A DNA stretch of 50,978 nt, taken from assembly GCA_021733835.1 (NCBI GenBank), contig JAIPKD010000014.1, forward strand, positions 1-50,978, in the 5' to 3' direction. A program made the position numbers and the translations under genes. Source of the stretch: Verrucomicrobiota bacterium. Lineage in GTDB: Bacteria; Verrucomicrobiota; Verrucomicrobiia; Limisphaerales; JAIPKD01. This document shows positions 1 to 8,484 of this stretch, piece after piece; position 1 is the stretch's first letter, and the number at the start of each line of letters is the position of its first letter. The notes under the pieces are model-generated. The model saw only the letters and a list, made by a program, of their open reading frames with translations. It did no database searches and was not told the DNA's origin.

Positions 1-256
1 TATCCGCCTCTTCGAAGTCATCCAAGACAACGCATTCGCGCTTGCGGCGTTTGGCTGAGTCGTCGAATACGGCGATCCGGCGCCGGACTTTTTCAATCGC
101 GGCGGCCAAGACCGCTGTACCTGATTTGGGATATACCCTTCCGGCGATCCGTTTATCCAACTCGGCGCGCTCGGCGCTGAACGGATTGGCAAAGGCGGCG
201 CGCGCCACGAGGTCGAAGAATTCCCTATCCGCTTCTGAGAGTCTGAATTTTGGCAT
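1..256 (-). CDS. N-terminal fragment of a leftward gene, possible sigma-54-type regulator (partial)
   Basis: Reading leftward from an ATG at 254-256, the frame stays open for 85 codons to the window edge, so only the N-terminus is visible. It begins MPKFRLSEADREFFDLVARA, then a segment rich in A, E and R (FANPFSAERAELDKRIAG), and ends with a basic stretch (DDSAKRRKRE). I recall similar openings in sigma-54-interacting regulators of PVC-type bacteria, but no diagnostic domain lies in this part, so that identity is weak. It is divergent from a radical SAM gene that has a sigma-54 promoter, which fits a regulator-target pair. No clear Shine-Dalgarno sequence precedes the start. Confidence 0.5.
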   Translation of the reverse strand, partial: MPKFRLSEADREFFDLVARAAFANPFSAERAELDKRIAGRVYPKSGTAVLAAAIEKVRRRIAVFDDSAKRRKRECVVLDDFEEAD

Positions 257-380
257 ACAAACAATGTACTCATTATATGCATTTATTGTCTACCAAAAAC
301 TCTTAATATACCCGCCCCGGATAGGCTGTAAATTTATAAGCACTTGATCATAAGTACATTACAAATCTACATTCACGGAC

Positions 381-394
381 GGCACGCCTCTTGC
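381..394 (+). promoter_or_regulatory. Sigma-54 (RpoN) promoter, -24/-12 type
   Basis: The sequence GGCACGCCTCTTGC has the invariant GG (381-382) and GC (393-394) separated by exactly ten bases. It matches GGCACG-N4-TTGC, departing from the full consensus only at the flanking T (here C at 380) and the final A/T (here G at 395). It lies 55 bases before the radical SAM start at 449, so transcription should begin near 406. The only experimental gap is activity; the match itself is direct. Confidence 0.7.
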
Positions 395-448
395 GTCTTA
401 GTTCTCGGCGTTCGACTGATCGAACGGCATGAATAGGAAATTACGTAT

Positions 449-1834
449 ATGAAGATTTTGCTTATATTACCGGCCGATGACGATTGGAGGATCAAGGCGC
501 CAAACGCCCCGGTTCCCAAGCGGGCGATGCTCAGGTTTAGTGTTTTAGGTTTAACAATCGTTGCGGCGCTCACACCCGGCGACCATGAAGTATCGTTGAT
601 CGACGAAAACGTGGAATTCCTGGACTTAGAACAACCGGCGGACGTGGTCGGGATTTCGTTTATGACCGGCCTCGCCCCCCGTGCTTATGAGATCGCCGAG
701 CGTTTCAATCAGCGCGGCGCCGTAACCGTAGCGGGAGGATTTCATCCGACGCTGAATCCCGAAGAGGCGTCCGAGCACTTCGACATAGTTGCTTCCGGTC
801 AGGCTGAAGGCACTTGGAGGCAAATATTGAGAGATATCCAAGCCGGCACGTTCAAACACTTCTACCACAGCCTCCCCGATAAAGAACTTTCGCAGACACC
901 GGTGCCGCGTCGCGAATTCTTCAAACAGTCCGGTAAACATTACATCACCACCCATGCAATCGAGACGGGACGCGGCTGCCGCCACAGGTGCAAATTTTGC
1001 TCCATAACCGCGTTTTACAAGCATTGTCACCACAAACGTCCCCTGGACGAGGTCATAAAAGAAGTAAGGGACACACCTAAACATTTTATGTTCATCGACG
1101 ACAACATCATTGCCGATCCCGAATACGCGAAGCGTTTGTTCCGCGAAATGATCTCATTGAAGAAGCGTTGGATAAGCCAATGCTCGATCATGCTTGCCGA
1201 TGACGAGGAACTACTGAGTCTGGCTTATCGCGCCGGGTGCCGCGGTGTGTTCATCGGCATTGAAAGCATTTCCGAGAAGAACCTCGAGGCAATGGAAAAG
1301 GGTTTCAACGACAGCCGCAGTTATTACGACCGTATCCGTCGAATTCGAAATCACGGTATAGCCGTTCAAGCTGGCATGATCGTCGGCCTGGATAACGATG
1401 ATACAACTGTATTCGAGAACTCCCTTAAGTTCCTCCAACAAACAGGCATAGGCGCGCTTCAGCTCGCCATCCTTACACCGCAGCCAGGCACACCGTTGCA
1501 CGAAGAATTCAAAAAAAACGGACGCATAATCTCATACGAATGGCGTAAATACGATTATAGACATTGCGTGATTTCGCCGAAAAAAATGACGCCGCAACAA
1601 CTCCAATCCGGGGCCGACTGGTTATACGCTCAGTTTTATCGCATCGACCGCATACTCGCACGCTCGCTCAAGATAGCCCTTAACGAAGGATTGCTTGCCG
1701 CCTGGCTGAGCCTCAGACTCGGGATTACCTATCGCTACAGCATCATAAAAGAGGGCAGACATGGGATTAATCCGGCGCGTGCGCGGAAACACCTTATCTC
1801 CCAGCCCGCTGCGCCGGTGATAGCTACACAGTGA
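449..1834 (+). CDS. B12-binding-domain radical SAM protein
   Basis: The 461-residue protein has an N-terminal Rossmann-like B12-binding-type region (about 1-135, with ADVVGISFMTG and TVAGGFHPTLNPEEA). A radical SAM core follows, with the cluster motif GCRHRCKFC (cysteines near 177, 181 and 184). Later come FIDDNI, GVFIGIES and LQLAILTPQPGTPL, typical of this superfamily. Such enzymes use SAM and a 4Fe-4S cluster, often with cobalamin, for methylation or rearrangement of lipids, tetrapyrroles or peptides; the substrate here cannot be read. The gene stands alone, behind a sigma-54 promoter, so it is likely switched on by an activator rather than constitutively. ATG 449 is the natural start because the B12-like fold begins at once (MKILLILPADDD). 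Confidence 0.85.
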   Translation: MKILLILPADDDWRIKAPNAPVPKRAMLRFSVLGLTIVAALTPGDHEVSLIDENVEFLDLEQPADVVGISFMTGLAPRAYEIAERFNQRGAVTVAGGFHPTLNPEEASEHFDIVASGQAEGTWRQILRDIQAGTFKHFYHSLPDKELSQTPVPRREFFKQSGKHYITTHAIETGRGCRHRCKFCSITAFYKHCHHKRPLDEVIKEVRDTPKHFMFIDDNIIADPEYAKRLFREMISLKKRWISQCSIMLADDEELLSLAYRAGCRGVFIGIESISEKNLEAMEKGFNDSRSYYDRIRRIRNHGIAVQAGMIVGLDNDDTTVFENSLKFLQQTGIGALQLAILTPQPGTPLHEEFKKNGRIISYEWRKYDYRHCVISPKKMTPQQLQSGADWLYAQFYRIDRILARSLKIALNEGLLAAWLSLRLGITYRYSIIKEGRHGINPARARKHLISQPAAPVIATQ

Positions 1835-2173
1835 TACTGTTTTGTAATACCTTTATCTGTTTCTTTCGTGGTTGTTTTTTAAAAGGGCCGCGTTTTCCAA
1901 GGAGGATGAATCAGGGTATTGTCATATCTTTTTCGATCGTGTGAGCCACTTGTGCATTTTTCGGCTATTGGAAGGATATGCTTGCCGGAAGCTCCGATTT
2001 CTATTCGAGTCGCATTGAGTGGGATTCAAAATCAGATGCAAAAAAGCTTTTTCTGGCCGGATTTCTGCTGTAGATTATTAGGGTTGAATAGAATTTGACT
2101 CTTAGAAATTTGTACCGTTAAGGTATGAGGAGTTCTTAAACGAACAACAGTAATTCTAGGGATTGAGTAAACT
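1835..2173. other. Intergenic stretch, no gene seen
   Basis: About 340 bases between the radical SAM gene and pilB. A strong GGAGG at about 1900 abuts an ATG that opens only 12 codons before a stop, so I do not call a gene. TTGACT at 2095-2100 could be a -35 element for the pilus operon, but no convincing -10 follows at the right distance. No terminator with a T tract was found after 1834. Confidence 0.5.
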
Positions 2174-3886
2174 GTGGCAGCTAAAGACGATTATTTAATT
2201 GATCTGCTGGTGGATATGGGGCTTGTCACCGACGAGGAATTGGCCGAAGCCCGATCGCAGGCGGATAACACCGGCGAAGGTGTAATAGATACTTTATTAT
2301 CGCAAGACATCCTCCGTCCGGCGGATGTGGCGCAGGCTAAAGCGGCGCAATTCGGCTCAGAAGTCGTCAATCTGAGTGAAATGCGGCTCTCTGATGATGT
2401 AATCTCCTCGATACCCCGACACATTGCAAAGCGTTACCGCATAGTGCCCGTATCCAAACACGACGGGACGATCGCCGTGGCCATGAGCGATCCTTCCGAT
2501 CTGGACACCATTGATAGTCTCACTCATCTTCTCAACAACCAGGTGGAGGTGAGGGTGGCCACCGATGAAGAGATCGATGAAGCCATAAACAAGTATTACG
2601 GTGGCGCCGACGATTCCGTCAGTAAGATGATCCAAGACATCACTGAGGGCGAGGTGGAAATTGCGGGGTTGGGCGAAGAAGGTGGCTTGGAAGACGATGG
2701 TTCGGTTATCGACGCGGACGCGCCTATCATCAAGCTGGTGAATACTGTAATTGTGGAGGCATTCAAGGCGCGAGCATCCGATATTCACTTGGAACCATTG
2801 GAAAAACGATTTCGCGTCCGATACCGCATTGACGGCGTGTTACACGAAATCAAAGGCCCGCCAAAGCGGTTGCAAGGTGCGATCATCAGTCGGCTTAAGA
2901 TTCAGTCGAACATGTCCATCTCCGAGAAGCGGGTACCTCAGGACGGGCGTATCCAGATGACCGTAGCCGGTAAGAGCATCGACCTACGTGTTTCATGCCT
3001 GCCGACAACGCATGGCGAGAGTATTGTCATGCGTATTTTGGATAAAGAGGGTTTGAAACTGGGGCTTCCGGAACTCGGATTCTTCACGGACGACCAGCAG
3101 ATTTTTGAAAGATTGATCGGCTCACCGGACGGAATACTTCTGGTCACCGGCCCTACCGGCTCGGGGAAAACGACTACGTTGTACGCGGTTTTAAACTACA
3201 TAAACCGTCCGGACAGAAAAATCATAACCGTTGAAGACCCGGTTGAGTACGTCATGTCCGGCATCAACCAGGTACACGTAAATGAAACCGTCGGCCTGGA
3301 CTTTGCCGCGGCGCTCAGATCACTTTTGCGACAGGCGCCGAACGTAATCATGGTTGGTGAGATACGCGATCTTGAGACGGCAACCATTGCAATCAATGCA
3401 TCGCTTACCGGACACCTTGTGTTTTCGACGCTGCATACTAATGATGCTCCGAGCGCGGTTGCCCGTCTGCTGGATATTGGAGTGAAACCGTTTTTGGTAG
3501 CCTCCTCGGCGCGTGCAATGATAGCGCAGCGCCTGGTGCGTAAGGTATGTTCCAGATGTGGAAAGTCGTATGAGCCGACTGAATTAGAGCTTCAATCGCT
3601 TGGTATAAGCGAAGAAGACCGTAAAGAGGCCAAGTTTCTCAAGGGCGGAGGATGTTCCGAATGCAAGAATACAGGGTATAGGGGGCGTATGGGTATTTTT
3701 GAGATGTTCGTTATCGACGACGAAGTAAGAAAATTGATTTACGACAGAGTCTCCTCCACCGTCCTTCGTTCGCGCGCCCGGGAAATGGGGATGCGCACAC
3801 TTCGCGAAGACGGCACACGAAAAGTACTTGCAGGACTGACGACTCCGGAGGAAGTTATTAAGACAACAGTGATGGATGTCAGTTAG
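2174..3886 (+). CDS. pilB: Type IV pilus/type II secretion assembly ATPase, PilB/GspE family (first copy)
   Basis: This 570-residue secretion ATPase would power pilus extension from the cytoplasmic face of the inner membrane. The N-terminal GspE_N/MshEN-type domain spans about 1-150 (DLLVDMGLVTDEELAEA, RYRIVPVSKHDGTIAVAMSDP). The ATPase core has Walker [11 protein letters not shown] near 326, a Walker B region NVIMVGEIRDLETA and a His box [13 protein letters not shown]-terminal zinc site pairs VCSRC with GCSEC. The start is GTG at 2174 and the length is normal for the family. It opens a PilB-PilT-PilB-PilC operon, 76 bases before pilT. PilB and GspE cannot be separated by sequence alone; the neighbouring PilT makes pilus use more likely. 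Confidence 0.9.
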   Translation: MAAKDDYLIDLLVDMGLVTDEELAEARSQADNTGEGVIDTLLSQDILRPADVAQAKAAQFGSEVVNLSEMRLSDDVISSIPRHIAKRYRIVPVSKHDGTIAVAMSDPSDLDTIDSLTHLLNNQVEVRVATDEEIDEAINKYYGGADDSVSKMIQDITEGEVEIAGLGEEGGLEDDGSVIDADAPIIKLVNTVIVEAFKARASDIHLEPLEKRFRVRYRIDGVLHEIKGPPKRLQGAIISRLKIQSNMSISEKRVPQDGRIQMTVAGKSIDLRVSCLPTTHGESIVMRILDKEGLKLGLPELGFFTDDQQIFERLIGSPDGILLVTGPTGSGKTTTLYAVLNYINRPDRKIITVEDPVEYVMSGINQVHVNETVGLDFAAALRSLLRQAPNVIMVGEIRDLETATIAINASLTGHLVFSTLHTNDAPSAVARLLDIGVKPFLVASSARAMIAQRLVRKVCSRCGKSYEPTELELQSLGISEEDRKEAKFLKGGGCSECKNTGYRGRMGIFEMFVIDDEVRKLIYDRVSSTVLRSRAREMGMRTLREDGTRKVLAGLTTPEEVIKTTVMDVS

Positions 3887-3962
3887 ACCTGCATTTCGAT
3901 TTATAGGATAACAGGTTTTATCGAGTTTTAAGTGAATTCAAGAATCCAAAGTTGACGTTACT

Positions 3963-5057
3963 ATGTCATATTCAATGTCAGACCTTCTTCAATTAGTTGT
4001 GTCGGAGAACTCCTCAGACCTTCATCTCCGTGTAGGAACGGCGCCGGTAATTCGTGTTCATGGCGTTTTGCACCGCGTCGAAGGCCCGCCATTAACCGCG
4101 GAAGACACGGAAGAACTGATGCGCAGCATCACTTCTGAAGAGCATATTCAAGAAGTACGCGAAAACGGCGGCGCGGACTTCGGTTTTGCCTTTGGGGAAT
4201 TGGCAAGATTCCGCGTGAGTGTATTCAAGGAAAAGGGCCAATTCGGACTGGTCTTAAGGCAGATTCCAAATAAGCTGCTCACAATGGAACAGATCGGCAT
4301 TCCGCCCTCTGCGCGAGAACTCCTTTACAAGCCAAGGGGACTCGTACTCGTTACCGGCCCGACAGGTTCGGGAAAAACGACAACGCTCGCGTCCATGATC
4401 AATATTATCAACGAAGACCGTGATGACGCGCACATTATTACCATCGAAGACCCGATCGAATACTATCACAAACACAAAAAAGCGATAGTCACTCAGCGGG
4501 AGCTCAACGTCGATGTCCCCAACTTTGCCGAGGGACTCAGAAGGGCGTTGCGTCAGGACCCGGACGTTATGATGGTCGGTGAGATGCGCGACCTCGAGAC
4601 TATTGAAGCGGCGGTTACGGCGGCGGAGACGGGACACTTGGTATTCGGCACGCTGCACACCACCGGCGCGGCCAAGACGATAGACCGTTTAACAAACGCC
4701 TTTCCCATCAACCAGCAGGAGCAGATTCGGATTCAGCTTTCCACCGTACTACTATCCGTCATTTCCCAGCTTCTGATCCCGCGTTGCGACAAACCGGGAC
4801 GCGTGGCGATTTTCGAGATCATGATAAACACCCCGTCGATAGCCGCCCTGATACGTGACAACAAGACATTCCGGATCGGCTCCGATATTCAAACCGGCGC
4901 GAAGTACGGAATGGTTACGCTCGACGGCTTCCTGCTCGAGAAATATGAACAAGGCTTGATATCACAAGAAGAGGTGATTACCAAATCACAGGATCCGTCC
5001 TCCATGATCCAGAAACTTCAGGACTTGGAAGCCGCAAAAGTGGAGTCCGCAGCATAA
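3963..5057 (+). CDS. pilT: Twitching motility (pilus retraction) ATPase PilT
   Basis: The 364-residue protein matches PilT in length and layout: it lacks the long N-terminal domain and zinc cysteines of PilB. It has Walker [11 protein letters not shown] at about 131, the Asp/His boxes ([27 protein letters not shown]) and [12 protein letters not shown]. Near the C-terminus it carries [10 protein letters not shown], the counterpart of the AIRNLIRE motif needed for retraction. It would depolymerise pili for twitching, DNA uptake or surface sensing. It sits between two pilB copies and ends nine bases before the second, so the three ATPases are probably co-transcribed. The start is ATG 3963. Confidence 0.93.
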   Translation: MSYSMSDLLQLVVSENSSDLHLRVGTAPVIRVHGVLHRVEGPPLTAEDTEELMRSITSEEHIQEVRENGGADFGFAFGELARFRVSVFKEKGQFGLVLRQIPNKLLTMEQIGIPPSARELLYKPRGLVLVTGPTGSGKTTTLASMINIINEDRDDAHIITIEDPIEYYHKHKKAIVTQRELNVDVPNFAEGLRRALRQDPDVMMVGEMRDLETIEAAVTAAETGHLVFGTLHTTGAAKTIDRLTNAFPINQQEQIRIQLSTVLLSVISQLLIPRCDKPGRVAIFEIMINTPSIAALIRDNKTFRIGSDIQTGAKYGMVTLDGFLLEKYEQGLISQEEVITKSQDPSSMIQKLQDLEAAKVESAA

Positions 5058-5066
5058 ACATCCAAT

Positions 5067-6776
5067 ATGACCGAGATCGAGAACAACCCTTTATTAGCAC
5101 TGATAAAAGAGCGAGAACTCATAGACGACTTGCAGCTCGAGGAAGTCGCCGAGGAGTACAAACGAACCGGCAAACAAATTGGTCATATACTCCAAGACCT
5201 TGGAATCCTTGATATCGACTCACAGCTCCAGATCATCGCCGAACATATGGGTACGAGCGTGGTCGATCTGCGTGAGACCACCATACCGCCGGAAGTACTG
5301 CAAACAGTGCCCGCAGAAACCGCCAGGATGTATCAGTGCCTCCCCGTTGCCACATTCGACAATGTTGTTCAAATCGCCCTGGCCGACCCGATGAATCCGG
5401 CGGTAGTAGACGAGCTGGGTTTTATCATCAACAAGGAAATCCAACTCGTAATCGCTGATCCGTCCATTATATCTGCATCGATCCAAAAATACTACGGTGA
5501 AGAGACGTCCGACAATCTGGGAGACGTCCTTAAAGAACTCAGTTCCGACGAACACTGGGGAACCGATCTCGAAGAAACCGCTTTAAGAGAAGACGTAACA
5601 CCGGAATTGGATATCTCCAGCGGCGCGCCCATTATACGGTTCGTTAACCTCGTCCTTTTTCAAGCCATTCAGGACAGGGCAAGTGACATCCATTTCGAGC
5701 CGTTCGAGGACGAATTCAAAATCCGGTATCGTGTTGACGGCGCCCTTTATGAAATGGCGCCGCCACCGAAGCACCTTGCGCTTCCGGTAATTTCGCGCCT
5801 CAAAGTGATGTCGAATCTTGACATTGCCGAGCGTCGCCTTCCACAGGACGGTAGAATATCTCTCAATATCGCCGGTCGCGACGTCGACCTCCGTGTGTCG
5901 ACCTTGCCCACGCAATTTGGTGAATCCGTGGTGTTGCGTGTTCTTGACCGGAGCTCGGCCATGCTCGATCTGGAAAAACTAGGACTGCCGGAAAACATCT
6001 TCGGTGAAATAGAAAAGACCATTTTCCAGCCGAACGGTATCTACATCGTCACCGGCCCGACCGGCTCCGGTAAGACCACAACGCTTTATGCTTGTCTGCG
6101 CAAGATCAACAAGATTGAATCAAAACTCCTAACCGCTGAAGACCCGGTCGAGTACGACATCGAAGGAATTATGCAGGTGCCGATTCGTGAGGGGATCGGT
6201 ATGACCTTCGCCAAAGCGCTGCGTTCATTCTTGCGACAAGACCCGGACATCGTCATGGTCGGTGAAATGCGTGACTTGGAAACGACGCAGATCGCGATCC
6301 AGGCGTCATTGACCGGGCACCTTGTTCTAAGCACATTACACACGAACGATGCGGCGGGTGCCGTCACCCGTTTGATCGATATGGGCGCGGAGCCGTTTCT
6401 GGTTTCATCAACGCTATTGGCGGTTCTGGCACAACGACTCGTTAGAACCGTATGCAAGAGCTGCAGAACGCCTTTTGAACCGACGGAACACCAACTCGAC
6501 CTGCTGAATCTGTCGCCGCACGACATAGGCGATAAGTCCTTCTACTACGGACGCGGCTGTCCGGCCTGCAACGATACCGGATACCACGGACGGAAGGGCA
6601 TTTTCGAGCTGTTAACTGTTAACGAGGCAATTCGCGAGTTGGTGAATGAACGTTCGCCTACTGCGGTCTTGAGACAAAAGGCCGTCGAACAGGGAATGGT
6701 TACACTGCGCGAAGACGGTCTAAGAGCCATATTCGAAGGCAGTTCCACCGTTGAAGAAATATTGAAGTACACCTAG
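5067..6776 (+). CDS. Type IV pilus/type II secretion assembly ATPase, PilB/GspE family (second copy)
   Basis: This 569-residue paralogue of the gene at 2174 has the same order of parts. A GspE_N-type domain covers about 1-155 ([26 protein letters not shown]). Walker [11 protein letters not shown] lies near 330, followed by [25 protein letters not shown] and [13 protein letters not shown]. The zinc pair is VCKSC with GCPAC, then the [11 protein letters not shown] stretch. All catalytic motifs are intact, so it is not a decaying duplicate. The two copies differ clearly in their N-terminal domains, which suggests different regulation or partners. The start ATG 5067 lies nine bases after the pilT stop. 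It could serve a second pilus or a type II secretion system; no gspD/pilQ or pilin is in view. Confidence 0.9.
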   Translation: MTEIENNPLLALIKERELIDDLQLEEVAEEYKRTGKQIGHILQDLGILDIDSQLQIIAEHMGTSVVDLRETTIPPEVLQTVPAETARMYQCLPVATFDNVVQIALADPMNPAVVDELGFIINKEIQLVIADPSIISASIQKYYGEETSDNLGDVLKELSSDEHWGTDLEETALREDVTPELDISSGAPIIRFVNLVLFQAIQDRASDIHFEPFEDEFKIRYRVDGALYEMAPPPKHLALPVISRLKVMSNLDIAERRLPQDGRISLNIAGRDVDLRVSTLPTQFGESVVLRVLDRSSAMLDLEKLGLPENIFGEIEKTIFQPNGIYIVTGPTGSGKTTTLYACLRKINKIESKLLTAEDPVEYDIEGIMQVPIREGIGMTFAKALRSFLRQDPDIVMVGEMRDLETTQIAIQASLTGHLVLSTLHTNDAAGAVTRLIDMGAEPFLVSSTLLAVLAQRLVRTVCKSCRTPFEPTEHQLDLLNLSPHDIGDKSFYYGRGCPACNDTGYHGRKGIFELLTVNEAIRELVNERSPTAVLRQKAVEQGMVTLREDGLRAIFEGSSTVEEILKYT

Positions 6777-6798
6777 TTTTTAAGAAAGCGGTGCATTT

Positions 6799-8088
6799 AT
6801 GCCAAAATTTCACTATGTAGCTATAGATGCCAGACGTAAGGAGACAAAAGGAACCCTTGACGTCGGAAGTCAAAGCGAGGCGATTAACCGCCTCAAGGAT
6901 ATGGGATTGTACCCGACTAAAGTAGTCGAGGCCGATAAAACAAAAGAAAAGGCGCCAAAAGGGCAAAAAGGCGGGGGCAAGGAAAAAGGCGGGAAAAAGG
7001 GCGGTTCGCTCAATATACAGATTAAAATCCCCGGTTTAAGCGGGCGCGTCAAGACCAAGGTGCTTACCACCTTTACGCGCCAGCTGGCCACACTGGTGGA
7101 TGCAGGTCTGCCCCTGCTGCGCGGACTGAGGGTACTCGAACGCCAGGAACGTAATCCAACACTGAAAAGTACCATCGATAAGATGTCTCTCGCCGTCGAG
7201 GGAGGGAGCACCTTCTCCGAATCCTTGGCTCAGCACCCGAAGATATTCAATCGCCTCTTTATCAGCATGGTCAAGGCAGGCGAGATGGGCGGCGTGCTCG
7301 AGGTCGTTCTGAACCGCTTGGCCGACTTCATGGAAAAGGCCCAGAAAATCAAGGGTAAGGTCATTGCCGCTATGTTTTATCCCAGCGCCGTTCTTGTTGT
7401 AGCTACCGGTGTCTTAAGCGTTCTCATGGTATGGGTTGTACCCAAGTTCCAGCAGATTTTTGCCGACATGCTTCAAGGCGAAGAACTGCCGCAATTTACG
7501 CGAATCGTTCTGGCCATCAGTAATACCGTAAAAAACCATTTCTTTATAACCTTTATATGCGTTGTAGCCTTTTTTATCTTATTGAAACTCGTTACAAGAA
7601 CGAAGATAGGCCGACGCTTATTTGATAAGTTCAAGCTGATGGCACCTGTAATCGGCCCGGTTATCAATAAGGTCGCCATAGCCCGCTTCACGCGGACTCT
7701 CGGCACGCTCGTCAGTAGCGGTGTTCCCATCCTTCAGGCACTGACTATTGTCAAAGAAACAGCGGGTAACGTCGTTATCGGCGAAGCCGTATCCTCCGTG
7801 CACGAAAGCGTTAAGGAAGGTGAAACCATCACCGCCCCACTGGAAGCGTCGCGTGTATTTCCCCCAATGGTTATCAGTATGATCGACGTCGGTGAACAAA
7901 CAGGTGCATTGCCGGAAATGTTGATGAAAATAGCCGACACATACGACGAAGAGGTCGATAACGCAGTCTCTGCTATGACATCCCTGCTGGAACCCATAAT
8001 GATCGTTTTCCTTGCAGTCATTGTGGGAAGTATCGTTATTGCCCTGTTCTTACCCCTGATCTCGCTTATGAATAAGCTCGGAACATAA
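6799..8088 (+). CDS. pilC: Type IV pilus inner-membrane platform protein PilC
   Basis: The 429-residue polytopic membrane protein has two T2SSF/GspF repeats. The first follows TTFTRQLATLVDAGLPLLRG and the second follows ARFTRTLGTLVSSGVPILQA; each leads to a hydrophobic hairpin (VLVVATGVLSVLMVWVVPKF; IMIVFLAVIVGSIVIALFLP). PilC is the inner-membrane platform that the PilB and PilT motors turn. The N-terminus (KFHYVAIDARRKETKGTLD) is the usual PilC opening, which fixes the start at ATG 6799. An unusual low-complexity lysine/glycine linker at about residues 50-72 (KGGGKEKGGKKGG) separates this from the first repeat. The gene lies 22 bases after the second pilB and is followed by a terminator, so it closes the operon. 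Confidence 0.93.
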   Translation: MPKFHYVAIDARRKETKGTLDVGSQSEAINRLKDMGLYPTKVVEADKTKEKAPKGQKGGGKEKGGKKGGSLNIQIKIPGLSGRVKTKVLTTFTRQLATLVDAGLPLLRGLRVLERQERNPTLKSTIDKMSLAVEGGSTFSESLAQHPKIFNRLFISMVKAGEMGGVLEVVLNRLADFMEKAQKIKGKVIAAMFYPSAVLVVATGVLSVLMVWVVPKFQQIFADMLQGEELPQFTRIVLAISNTVKNHFFITFICVVAFFILLKLVTRTKIGRRLFDKFKLMAPVIGPVINKVAIARFTRTLGTLVSSGVPILQALTIVKETAGNVVIGEAVSSVHESVKEGETITAPLEASRVFPPMVISMIDVGEQTGALPEMLMKIADTYDEEVDNAVSAMTSLLEPIMIVFLAVIVGSIVIALFLPLISLMNKLGT

Positions 8089-8117
8089 ACGGAAACGCGT
8101 TTTTATCCTCATCAGAC

Positions 8118-8144
8118 ACCCGCCTTTTCTGAAGGCGGGTTTTT
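8118..8144 (+). terminator. Rho-independent terminator of the pilus operon
   Basis: A nine-pair perfect stem (ACCCGCCTT with AAGGCGGGT) around a five-base loop is followed by a run of T. It lies 30 bases after the pilC stop. Confidence 0.9.
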
Positions 8145-8176
8145 CATTTATTCGAAGTACGGCCTATAGGAATAAG

Positions 8177-8399
8177 CCCCTGCAAACCGTAGGGACAGAC
8201 CCTGCAAACCGCAGGGACAGACCCCTGCAAACCGCAGGGACAGACCCCTGCAAACCGCAGGGACAGACCCTTGCAAACCGCAGGGACAGACCCCTGCAAA
8301 CCGCAGGGACAGACCCCTGCAAACCGCAGGGACAGACCCTGCAAACCGTAGGGACAGACCCTGCAAACCGTGGGGACAGACCCTGCAAAACAGAGGGTT
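8177..8399. repeat. Tandem array of ten palindromic 22-23 bp units
   Basis: Ten head-to-tail units start at 8178, 8200, 8223, 8246, 8269, 8292, 8315, 8337, 8359 and 8381, with steps of 22 or 23 bases. A typical unit is CCCTGC-AAACC-GCAGGG followed by ACAGA, so each can fold into a six-pair hairpin with a five-base loop. Units 2-7 are nearly identical; units 1, 8 and 9 carry GTAGGG or GTGGGG; unit 10 is degenerate. There are no unique spacers, so it is not a CRISPR array. It lies between the pilC terminator and a permease gene. The minus strand is open in all three frames, a result of composition and period rather than coding. Confidence 0.95.
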
Positions 8400-8484
8400 T
8401 CAAGTATATTCGGACATATTTTATCCGTGTAAATGGTTTTAGGGTAATTTTTGAGGTGTTTTAGGTAAATGCCGGTTTAGGGGC

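Noticed and set aside
42-347. Plus-strand frame of 101 codons
   Set aside because: It lies mostly over the better-supported minus-strand N-terminal fragment and has an untypical composition.
1898-1945. GGAGG followed by ATG as a small gene
   Set aside because: Spacing is zero and the frame stops after 12 codons.
8177-8399. CRISPR array
   Set aside because: Units abut without unique spacers, and no cas gene is near.
8144-8403. Three overlapping minus-strand frames of repeated GLSLRFAG/GSVPAVC peptides
   Set aside because: They are produced by the 22-23 base repeat being free of stops in all minus frames. They shift frame with each period change and have no start or family match.
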